Part shown: one piece after another, positions 1 to 6,341 of the stretch
Layout: every line of letters begins with the position of its first letter
Position numbering within the stretch: position 1 is the stretch's first letter
NCBI GenBank assembly: GCA_034430655.1
Contig: DAOUEC010000052.1
Span: forward strand, 1-12,133
Reading direction: 5' to 3'
Origin: JAUWNP01 sp034430655
GTDB lineage: Bacteria; Chloroflexota; Anaerolineae; B4-G1
Length of the DNA stretch: 12,133 nt
Program-made: the position numbers and the translations under genes
The notes under the pieces: generated by a model
Told to the model about the DNA's origin: nothing
Database searches by the model: none
The model's input: the letters and a program-made list of their open reading frames with translations, nothing else

Positions 1-653
1 ATGACCGCCGTGTCCACGTCGCCGGCCGCGCCGATGGCCGGGTCCACCATCACGCCGGCAGCGACGTAGACCTCCTCCACCTCGCTGCCGATGAGGTAGC
101 GGGCCATGTCAAAGTCGTGGATGGTCATGTCCAAAAAGATGCCGCCAGAGACCTCGATGTATTCGATGGGCGGCGGCGCGGGATCGCGGCTGGTGATGCG
201 CAGGATGTGCGGCTGGCCGATCTTGCCGGCCGCCACCAGTTCCCGCACGCGCCGAAAGTTGGGGTCAAAGCGGCGGTTGAAGCCGATCTGCAACTTGACG
301 CCCGCTTTGTCCACCACCGCCAGCGCCCGGTCAATCTCGCCCAAATCGTGGGCGATGGGTTTTTCGCAAAAGATGTGTTTGCTGGCGGTGGCCGCTTCCT
401 CGATCATCTGGGCGTGGGTGTCGGTGCTGGAGCAGATGACGACGGCTTCGATGTCGGGGTTTTCCATGATAGCCCGGCGATCCTGGGTGGCCGTGGGGAT
501 GCCGAACTCGGCGGCGCATTTCTGTGCTGCCTCCACGACGATGTCGGACACGGCCACGAGATTGGCCCCGGGGATGCGGAAGACCAGATGTTCAGCGTGG
601 AGCCGCCCAATCCGCCCCGCGCCAATGAGTCCAACATTAACTCTATCAGACAT
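1..653 (-). CDS. iolG: Inositol 2-dehydrogenase-like oxidoreductase (Gfo/Idh/MocA family), C-terminus off the window
   Basis: This gene encodes the first 217 residues of an NAD-dependent sugar or polyol dehydrogenase and is cut by the left window edge. The N-terminus has the Rossmann motif GLIGAGRIGRLH (residues 8-19), then the family EKP motif with catalytic Lys98. The second domain has GFNRRFDPNFRRVR (124-137) and GGIFLDMTIHDFD (170-182), giving Asp175 and His179. The Lys/Asp/His set and its spacing match characterised myo-inositol 2-dehydrogenases, which oxidise myo-inositol to scyllo-inosose. The ATG at 653 follows a strong purine-rich ribosome site (GGGAGGGAGGA). It lies 45 nt downstream of the hydrolase-fusion gene, so it is probably the last visible gene of that operon. 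Family membership is close to certain. Inositol as substrate is likely but not proven, since the family is broad and the C-terminal substrate-binding half is missing. Confidence 0.82.
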   Translation of the reverse strand, partial: MSDRVNVGLIGAGRIGRLHAEHLVFRIPGANLVAVSDIVVEAAQKCAAEFGIPTATQDRRAIMENPDIEAVVICSSTDTHAQMIEEAATASKHIFCEKPIAHDLGEIDRALAVVDKAGVKLQIGFNRRFDPNFRRVRELVAAGKIGQPHILRITSRDPAPPPIEYIEVSGGIFLDMTIHDFDMARYLIGSEVEEVYVAAGVMVDPAIGAAGDVDTAV

Positions 654-667
654 TCCTCCCTCCCAGT

Positions 668-698
668 CTACGAATTACGAATCTACGAATCTACGAAT
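668..698. repeat. Short tandem repeat, ctacgaat units
   Basis: Four consecutive copies of ctacgaat (one lacking its first base) fill the gap between the hydrolase stop codon and the oxidoreductase ribosome site. On the minus strand they read ATTCGTAG. A fifth, degenerate unit (tcacgaa, 699-705) lies inside the last codons of the upstream gene, so the array runs across the stop codon. The repeat is seen directly. That such arrays recur in Chloroflexota genomes is recollection, not something shown here. Confidence 0.75.
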
Positions 699-2651
699 TC
701 ACGAACCCACCAGCCACCGACTGAACCAGCCGATGGCCAGTTGGTTGTCAAAGTAATGCCCCATCTCCTCTGGCTCGATCAGTTTGGCACGCTGTGGCAC
801 GCCTAGAATCCGGTACACCTGGCGCACGATGGCAAAGGACTCGCGCGCTGCGGGGTTGGTGGCCGGATCGCGCCGGCCGCTGACGAACATCACCGGGCGC
901 GGGGCGATGAGGGCGGCCACGTCCCCCATTTCGGCGTAGCGCAGGATACCGGGGATGTCGTTGCAGGGGCAGTGTTCTTCATCCAATGAGGTGACGACGT
1001 ACTTGCCCAGGTAACTATTGATCAACGCCACCTTCACACGGTCGTCCAGGGCCGCCGTGTACATAGTCAGCGCGCCGCCAGCGCCGATGCCGGTCGCGCC
1101 GATACGTGCCGCGTCCACCTCAGGGCGGGTCAGGAGATAGTCTATGGCACGCATCCCGTCCTGGACGAGCAGGCCGTACCAGGTGCGACCCACCAGCCGG
1201 GCGGCGGCGTCAATCTGCAGGTGACCTATGGCGCCGAGTCGGCCGAACCCACGCAGTTCCATGGTCAGCGTGACAAAGCCAGCACGGGCCAGTTCCAGCC
1301 CGTTGGCTCGCTGGTAGGACTTCTGCAGCCCGGCTGTCTGGGCGATGGTGCCGTGGCCGGGGAAGACGACGACGGCTGGCTGCGGTTCGTTGACCTCCTC
1401 CGGCAGGAACAGGTAGATGGGCACACGCAGGTCTCCTTCGGTGTTCAACCAAACGAGTTCACGCCGGAGACCGTCAACGGAGATTCGCTCCTCCACCTCG
1501 GCTTTCAGTTCTGCCGGGCCATAAGGCTGCTGGGGGCGGTCGCCTACGCCCAACAGGTCCCATAGCCGCTCGCGGAATTCGGCGCGCCAGGCTTCCCATT
1601 CGGCCCGAGTCGTCCCCCGGAACCGATACGGCGGCGTGGTCGTGGCGACACGGCGGATAGGGGCCAGCAGCGCGGCGGCCACCGTGTCGTCCTCTTGCGC
1701 CTGAGCGCCCGGCGCAATGCTTTCCACCAGCCGGCCGCCCAGTTCGCCCACGCCTTCCGCCAGCCGTTCGACCACTTTCTTGATCTGACGGGCCGGTGAG
1801 GGCTTCTCGCCGAAACGTTTCGCCAGGTCAGCGGCGGCTTCTTCCAACAAGACCCTTTGCCTGTATCGCGTTTCCAGTTCCTCGTGGTTGCGGCGCAGCC
1901 AGAGGTACAGGTCGGCCTCCGTGCGGCCGGGGAACTCCTGGAGGATACCACGCTGCTGGATGATCTGGACGATGGGAGTGTAGTGCATCTCGCACCACAA
2001 TGCTACTGCCTCGTCGAAAGGGATTTCCCGCTCATCTATTCTGGAGAGGTTCTGTTGGAGGGCTTCGATCTCGTACAGCAGGTCCTCGTATCCGTCCGGC
2101 TGGGTGAGTTCGAGCGACGTGTCGGGGCAGAGACGGTCTACGTTGGTGCGCGCCAGGAACGCGGCGTGGGCGGCCTTGCTCAACAGGTCGTCTATGTCAG
2201 TATCCGGCTCCAGTGGGACGCGAGTCTTATATTCCCAGACGTAAGCCTGGATGGTGGGGGTGTTATGCTGGCGTGCCACCGAGACGCGATGGTTCCCATC
2301 GCGGACGAAATAGACCTGGCCGACCTTGTAGAGTTCGACGGGAGGGAGGCCACCGCTGGTGGTGACCAGCCTGTCAACTCGCCGCCACCGTTCTCCCAGG
2401 TCGTCCTGCCGGGGGAAGAAGGCGCGGGTGAAATCCCGGTAGCGGCCCACACTGCCCACGATGTGATCCAACGGCACGTCCTGGAGCCCCAGGTAGCGCA
2501 CGTTGCGCAGGCCCAGTCTCTTGCGCACCTCTTCAAACGGCAGCAGGTCGGCTGGGCGCTGCGTGAAGGCAGTCAGGACGTCCTGGGCAAAGGCGGCTTG
2601 CCGGGCTTGTTTCCACTCCTGGGTTTCTGAAGTCGTGTAAGTCTCGCTCAT
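699..2651 (-). CDS. ParB-like domain fused to an acetyl-xylan-esterase-type alpha/beta hydrolase lacking the nucleophile Ser
   Basis: A 650-residue protein with two parts. Residues ~50-135 resemble a ParB/sulfiredoxin-type fold, with GGLPPVELYKVG (100-111) followed by VRDGNHRVSVAR, where D118-G-N-H-R122 matches the ParB-like DGxHR signature. A helical charged middle (~150-330) follows. Residues ~345-650 form an alpha/beta hydrolase of the acetyl xylan esterase/dienelactone hydrolase type, with FPGHG (oxyanion region), an RGFG turn, the nucleophile elbow, acid Asp595 (SGRRDPATN) and His632 (EMGHYF). The elbow reads TGIGAGG: Gly523 stands where this family has Ser (usual GxSGGG), so classical esterase activity is unlikely. 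The ATG at 2651 overlaps the TGA of the preceding MBL gene by one base (TGATG), which implies translational coupling. Specific substrate or DNA binding is unknown. The N-terminal assignment rests mainly on one motif. Confidence 0.8.
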   Translation of the reverse strand: MSETYTTSETQEWKQARQAAFAQDVLTAFTQRPADLLPFEEVRKRLGLRNVRYLGLQDVPLDHIVGSVGRYRDFTRAFFPRQDDLGERWRRVDRLVTTSGGLPPVELYKVGQVYFVRDGNHRVSVARQHNTPTIQAYVWEYKTRVPLEPDTDIDDLLSKAAHAAFLARTNVDRLCPDTSLELTQPDGYEDLLYEIEALQQNLSRIDEREIPFDEAVALWCEMHYTPIVQIIQQRGILQEFPGRTEADLYLWLRRNHEELETRYRQRVLLEEAAADLAKRFGEKPSPARQIKKVVERLAEGVGELGGRLVESIAPGAQAQEDDTVAAALLAPIRRVATTTPPYRFRGTTRAEWEAWRAEFRERLWDLLGVGDRPQQPYGPAELKAEVEERISVDGLRRELVWLNTEGDLRVPIYLFLPEEVNEPQPAVVVFPGHGTIAQTAGLQKSYQRANGLELARAGFVTLTMELRGFGRLGAIGHLQIDAAARLVGRTWYGLLVQDGMRAIDYLLTRPEVDAARIGATGIGAGGALTMYTAALDDRVKVALINSYLGKYVVTSLDEEHCPCNDIPGILRYAEMGDVAALIAPRPVMFVSGRRDPATNPAARESFAIVRQVYRILGVPQRAKLIEPEEMGHYFDNQLAIGWFSRWLVGS

Positions 2652-3415
2652 CAGACCTCGATCTCCAGGCCATCATAGGCTACCGTGACCCCATCTAGCC
2701 CTTTGGCCCACTCTTCCAGTTCGTCGTGGGGCCGGTTATGATGATTGCAATGAGTCAGGACCAAACGGTTGGCCCCCACCCGCTCTTTCAACTCGACTGC
2801 TTCGAGTGAGGTGATGTGGTCTTCATGCGGTGGGGAAAAGCGCGGAGTATTGACAATCAGCAGATCAGCCCTCTCCATCAGGCAGTAGGCGTAGTTACTG
2901 AACTTATTGCTGGTATCGGAGGTGTAGACGGTTTTGTGACTGCTCTCGTAGATGGCCAGACCGAAGCAGGGAACCGTGTGGCTGACAGCGAAAGGGGTGA
3001 AGAAGAAACCGTCGAAACGCACGGCCATCCCCGCGTGGAAGGGGCAGTGAAAGGCGATGTCTGGCAGTTTGTCGCCCCAGTTTTCTCGCCGCAGAGACTC
3101 GTACACTCCTGGCTCAACAAAAAGGTCCACATCTTTTTTCCAGTAAAGGAACTCCTCCAATCCTCCAGTGTGGTCATGATGGGCATGGGTGAGAAAGATA
3201 CCATCTATCCGGAGAACCCTATGCTGGGCTAACGACGCTCTGATGTCTGGCGGAGTATCCAGCAACAACTCGTAGCCGGGCAGAGAGAAGAGAACGGCGT
3301 TCCTTCGCTTCACCAGCCTTCCGCTCTCCCTCTTGGCTCTGGCACAATGGGGACAATCGCAGCCGATGGCTGGGATACCCTCCGCTGAGCCAGTGCCCAG
3401 AAACTGAAACTTCAA
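2651..3415 (-). CDS. PhnP-like metallo-beta-lactamase-fold phosphodiesterase, intact active site
   Basis: A 254-residue MBL-fold hydrolase related to PhnP, the phosphoribosyl 1,2-cyclic phosphate phosphodiesterase, and to other cyclic-phosphodiester-cleaving enzymes. It opens with FLGTGSAEGIPAIGC, then a CDCPHC cysteine cluster (C19, C21, C24) like the structural-zinc site of PhnP. The catalytic metal ligands are complete: THAHHDH gives H77, H79, D81 and H82, with H146 in AVSHTV, D167 in YTSDT and H222 in LTHCNHH. The start codon is TTG at 3415. It is supported by GGAGGTG about 8 nt upstream, inside the end of the preceding gene, and by alignment with the neighbouring paralogue, which has the same length. 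There is a 2-nt gap to the upstream paralogue and a 1-nt overlap with the downstream fusion gene. The exact substrate is unknown; with no phn genes around, the name phnP is not justified. Confidence 0.88.
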   Translation of the reverse strand: MKFQFLGTGSAEGIPAIGCDCPHCARAKRESGRLVKRRNAVLFSLPGYELLLDTPPDIRASLAQHRVLRIDGIFLTHAHHDHTGGLEEFLYWKKDVDLFVEPGVYESLRRENWGDKLPDIAFHCPFHAGMAVRFDGFFFTPFAVSHTVPCFGLAIYESSHKTVYTSDTSNKFSNYAYCLMERADLLIVNTPRFSPPHEDHITSLEAVELKERVGANRLVLTHCNHHNRPHDELEEWAKGLDGVTVAYDGLEIEV

Positions 3416-3417
3416 GA

Positions 3418-4182
3418 CTACACCTCCAGCATCATGCCGTCGTAGGCCACGGTCACTCCTTTAACCTGGCGAACGAACTCTTCCAATTCGTCGTGGGGCA
3501 TGTTCTCGTGATTGATGTAAGTCAAGATCATCTCCCTGGCCCCCACTCGATCTTTGAGCTTAATAGCCTCAAGGGTGTTGATGTGGTTCTCGTTGACCTT
3601 ATCGAAAATGGGGGCATTGATGATCAGCAGGTCACAATTCCACATGACCCGCCGGGCGTAGTTGGTCAGGCGGACAAGGGTATCCGAGGTGTAGACGACC
3701 CGTGTCTCGCCTTCCTTTACCGAGATACCAAAGATGGGGCGCTGGCGGCGGGCAGCGAAGGGAATGATAGAGAAGCCGCTGAAGTAGAGAGAACTCCCTG
3801 GATGGTAAGGGATGTGAAACATGACAGCGTCGAGCATCTCGGTCCAGTACTCCCGTTTGATGGTCTCGAAGAGGGCGTCCTCAGCCAGGAAATCCAACTG
3901 CCCTGGCCAATACTCGAACTCCTTGATCCCACCGATGTGGTCATAGCGAGATCGGGTGGCCAGAATGCCATCCAGTTTGGTGATCTGATATTTGTTGATC
4001 AGGCTTCTGATGTCCGGAGCGCAGTCAATTAACAACTCGTAGCCGGGCAGGGATAATAGAATGGCATTTCGCTCGCGGACCAATTTCCCACCCTCGTTTC
4101 TGGCCCTGGTGCAGTGGGCACAATCACAGCCAATGGCCGGGATACCCTCGGCCGCGCCGGTGCCCAAGAAATGGATCTTCAT
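3418..4182 (-). CDS. Degenerate paralogue of the PhnP-like MBL protein (predicted pseudoenzyme)
   Basis: Also exactly 254 residues, and it aligns without gaps to the downstream MBL gene. I count about 128 identical positions (about 50%). The fold-defining parts are kept: FLGTGAAEGIPAIGC, the C19/C21/C24 cluster, YTSDT with D167, and the C-terminal VTVAYDG. The metal site is gutted: the HxHxDH motif reads RSRYDH (H77R, H79R; D81 and H82 kept), H146 is Arg (AARRQR), and H222 is Tyr (LTYINHEN). Two-metal hydrolysis is therefore not expected. The frame is open over its full length, with an ATG at 4182 after AGGG, which argues against simple decay. Only 2 nt separate it from the active paralogue, suggesting co-translation. 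A regulatory or structural subunit is one possibility, like CPSF-100 beside CPSF-73. That role is inference. Confidence 0.85.
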   Translation of the reverse strand: MKIHFLGTGAAEGIPAIGCDCAHCTRARNEGGKLVRERNAILLSLPGYELLIDCAPDIRSLINKYQITKLDGILATRSRYDHIGGIKEFEYWPGQLDFLAEDALFETIKREYWTEMLDAVMFHIPYHPGSSLYFSGFSIIPFAARRQRPIFGISVKEGETRVVYTSDTLVRLTNYARRVMWNCDLLIINAPIFDKVNENHINTLEAIKLKDRVGAREMILTYINHENMPHDELEEFVRQVKGVTVAYDGMMLEV

Positions 4183-4188
4183 TGTGCC

Positions 4189-4764
4189 CTACCTTTCTAC
4201 AGTGTGAAGTGCTTCATGCAGCCCAAACAGCAGGTCTCCCTCGGGCCGACCGCGTGGTGGCCGATGATAAAGAATCCGGCACAGGCTATTATACAAGTGA
4301 CCGATAGATCCGCAAGCGATCTGCTTGCCATAGAGGATACCGGCCTCCGGGTTCTGCGGGCCGACGGCCAGCAGGCTGGTGCCCACTTCGCCGTGTGAAG
4401 GTCCTCCGTGGGTAATGATGATCCACGGCTTATCCCAGAAGAAGGCATTCTTGTCAACCACGATCATGACGTCCCCACAACAGGGAGCCTGCAGGAGTTC
4501 CAGCCATTGTAAAGGGTAAGGAAAGGGCTTATCGTACGTTTTTTCCAGCATCTCCTGGCCCGAGACCACCCGACCCTCGATCTCGTCCAGACCCAGTGGG
4601 TCTTTCCCCCAGACCAGCCGGTACAGGAATTCTCCGTCCGCTGCGGAAAGCGTTGCCTTGCCCTCCGTGGACAGGATGACCACGCCACCCTCCTCTCGAT
4701 TGCAGACGACAAAGGCCGTCTCTGGTTGACCGGCGATCGCCGCCAGGATGTCCTGCCCAATGGT
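4189..4764 (-). pseudogene. C-terminal part of the alkaline-phosphatase-superfamily protein, downstream of a frameshift
   Basis: This piece continues the phosphodiesterase in a shifted frame. After about 4765 the sequence reads as sensible protein (T-I-G-Q-D-I-L-A-A-I-A-G, then TAFVVCNREEGGVVILSTEG) and proceeds without a stop to 4189. It holds THGGPSHG, which provides the C-terminal histidine expected to bind metal in this superfamily, so the upstream fragment alone would lack part of the active site. A GTG at 4683 could start a separate 164-residue product, but no convincing ribosome site argues for that. Removing one base within about 4762-4766 (AGGGACTACCATT on the minus strand) would restore a single protein of about 505 residues. 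It ends 6 nt before the start of the next gene. Either a real mutation, programmed slippage or an assembly error is possible; the site is not a classic slippery sequence. Confidence 0.7.
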
Positions 4765-5704
4765 AGTCCCTCAACTGCCGATAGGCAGTCCTCCGCCAGG
4801 CCGTTTTGTCGTCGGGGTTTCTGACGTACAAATACAGCGAGCCCCGGCCATTGGAGACGACGGCTGCATTTGCCACCCTCACCCCTCCCCCCGGCCCCCT
4901 CCCCTCTCCCGAAGCCATGAGAGGGGAGGGGATGCCCTCGCCAATAAAGACTAGCCCCGCGATGCCGGCAAGAAACTCCTCGGGCTTGAAGTGGCCCTGG
5001 ATGGGCCTGGGGCCGTGGTCGGAGAACATAATGAGCATGGGGTCTTTCGCCTGCGCAGCGAGCCCCTCGATCAAAGCCGGGAACTCCTCATCCAGCCTTT
5101 TCATAAACGCCGCCTGCCCGGCCAGGCCTTGGTCGTGCACAATGCTGTCGCCGGAGATGTTCAGGAGGTACAGGTCTGCCTCGTAGTCCTGCATGGCCTG
5201 CAACAGGGTCTGGATTCTCAAGGGGATGATATCATACGAGGCCATACTCTCCATGCGTATCGCCTCATCGTCCTCTAACGAGATCACCTGACCGGCCCCT
5301 ACCTGCCCCAGTTTCCAGCCGATCTGACAGATGGTGAAGCCCAGGTTGGGGATGAGCCGCTCGGCCAGCGCCAGGCTCACGAAATCCGCCAGTCTGGGTG
5401 CTCCCTTGATCCAGGTGACCGTTCCAGTTTCCCTGTCGAAATCCGTCTGTTTCAGGCTGAAGTAGCGCCGGGTGACCCGGTCGAACGTCACTTCGCCCAG
5501 CACCGGCAGCATATCAAGGCTGCAGCCGGCCTTCACCACCACTTCGGCCGACTCGGTGACCGAGGGCATGGCGCTGATCAGGTGGCGAACGGCAGTGCCG
5601 CCCGCGAAAGCAGCAGCGATGTTAGTCAACCCTAACTCACCGATAAGCGGGTAGAAAAGACCCAGGTTATCGAGCCACAGGATGATCAGGGGGCTTGCTC
5701 TCAA
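4529..5704 (-). CDS. Alkaline-phosphatase-superfamily (type I phosphodiesterase-like) protein, frameshifted near codon 313
   Basis: The N-terminal 313 or so residues are a nucleotide pyrophosphatase/phosphodiesterase-type enzyme. Visible metal and catalytic residues are D12 (LWLDNLG), candidate nucleophile T50 (MPSVTESAE), D186 and H190 (GDSIVHDQG), and D229-H230 (FSDHG). Past the lesion near 4765 the frame turns into unrelated Arg/Gly-rich residues up to the stop at 4529, so the true gene spans 4189-5704. Start is TTG at 5704, preceded by AAGGA, and it overlaps the TGA of the upstream small gene (TTGA), indicating coupled translation. Residues ~260-280 (PSPLMASGEGRGPGGG) come from a GC-rich hairpin repeat lying in frame. 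Such enzymes hydrolyse phosphomonoesters or phosphodiesters; the substrate here is unknown, though the PhnP-like neighbours suggest a phosphoester pathway. No signal peptide is visible, so it is probably cytoplasmic. Confidence 0.75.
   Translation of the reverse strand: MRASPLIILWLDNLGLFYPLIGELGLTNIAAAFAGGTAVRHLISAMPSVTESAEVVVKAGCSLDMLPVLGEVTFDRVTRRYFSLKQTDFDRETGTVTWIKGAPRLADFVSLALAERLIPNLGFTICQIGWKLGQVGAGQVISLEDDEAIRMESMASYDIIPLRIQTLLQAMQDYEADLYLLNISGDSIVHDQGLAGQAAFMKRLDEEFPALIEGLAAQAKDPMLIMFSDHGPRPIQGHFKPEEFLAGIAGLVFIGEGIPSPLMASGEGRGPGGGVRVANAAVVSNGRGSLYLYVRNPDDKTAWRRTAYRQLRDYHWAGHPGGDRRSTRDGLCRLQSRGGWRGHPVHGGQGNAFRSGRRIPVPAGLGERPTGSGRDRGSGGLGPGDAGKNVR
4896..4931. repeat. GC-rich palindromic repeat inside the phosphodiesterase reading frame
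   Basis: A perfect 13-bp inverted repeat, cccctcccctctc (4896-4908) and gagaggggagggg (4919-4931), encloses a 10-nt loop. Further C-rich sequence (caccctcacccctcccccc) adjoins it on the left from 4874. The element is read in frame as low-complexity Ser/Gly/Arg/Pro-rich residues between FIGEG and VRVANAAVV, which look like adjacent native segments. It resembles dispersed intergenic palindromic elements more than an enzyme loop. Confidence 0.7.
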
Positions 5705-6105
5705 GAGTTCCTTATCCTCTGTCTCCGCCCCTGAAAATCGCCATGCCAGCTGGCTTCGCTGTACACGACGTCTCCCTCAGCGCCGACGAAGGTCCAGATA
5801 TGCTCCAACTCGTAGAGGTGGGTAATGTCCCAATCCCACCAGATGGCATATTCGATAGCCAAGGCGGCCGGTTGGCGCCCGCGAGGCGTGAGGCCAATAC
5901 ATCGGGGGAAGGAGGGGGAGTAGCCATCGGTGCGGAAGATCGTATAGCCCACAACCAGGGGCAAGAAGGGCTCGTTTTGATCCAAGAAGATGCGCGGCGC
6001 GTAGCGGACGGCCAGAGCCAGTTCAGCCGGATCCTCATATACCTGTGGCGGATATGCGCCGGGGTGATCGGCCACAATCGGGGCCTTGCTTTTTTTGTGA
6101 ATCAT
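5701..6105 (-). CDS. Small protein of unknown function, coupled to the exported-protein gene
   Basis: A 134-residue protein with no family I recognise with confidence. It has no signal peptide or membrane segment. Notable features are YAPRIFLDQNEPFLPL (residues ~34-50), faintly like Vps62/DUF946-type sequences, then an aromatic stretch AIEYAIWWDWDITHLYELEH, and an Arg-rich C-terminus after SWHGD. Many aromatic and acidic residues (WWDWD, YELEHIW) suggest a compact folded domain. The ATG at 6105 overlaps the stop of the preceding frame as ATGA, and its own TGA overlaps the TTG start of the phosphodiesterase, so three frames are translationally coupled. The charged tail QGRRQRIRNS may be a read-on end, and the protein could be shorter than its homologues. 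Function cannot be stated. Confidence 0.65.
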   Translation of the reverse strand: MIHKKSKAPIVADHPGAYPPQVYEDPAELALAVRYAPRIFLDQNEPFLPLVVGYTIFRTDGYSPSFPRCIGLTPRGRQPAALAIEYAIWWDWDITHLYELEHIWTFVGAEGDVVYSEASWHGDFQGRRQRIRNS

Positions 6106-6341
6106 GGCGTCGTATTCAGACCGAGATCGGCCCGGTAGGCATTGTAAAGATACGTCAGTGAAAAACCGCCGTCGAAGTTGGCGTGGTAGGTTAAGGCTTT
6201 AGCCGGGTCGAGGAACCAGTCGCCCCGAGAGAGAGTGTCGCCAATCTCCTGGTTGTAGCCCCAGGGAGTGTTGGCCTTGTCTGTGCCGTAATCCTCGCCG
6301 TCAAATGTTGCTGGCAAAATGTGACCCCGGTAGTCGAAGGG
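6102..6341 (-). pseudogene. C-terminal remnant of the exported unknown protein, beyond an in-frame TAA
   Basis: Directly after the TAA at 6344-6342 the same frame stays open for 79 codons and reads as ordinary protein: PFDYRGHILPATFDGEDYG, NTPWGYNQEIGDTL, GDWFLDPAKAL, and GGFSLTYLYNAY. The continuation is smooth in sequence character and in frame, so the TAA looks like a nonsense mutation in one longer gene. A TTG at 6317 could start a separate 71-residue product, but I see no good ribosome site. It ends at the ATGA overlap with the next gene. Confidence 0.65.

Noticed and set aside
660..705. The ctacgaat array as a possible CRISPR
   Set aside because: Units are 7-8 bp in direct tandem with no spacers and no cas genes nearby.
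1857..2630. Long plus-strand frame (257 codons) opposite the hydrolase fusion
   Set aside because: It is an antisense shadow of the GC-rich minus-strand gene; the minus strand has domain motifs and ribosome-site logic, the plus frame has none.
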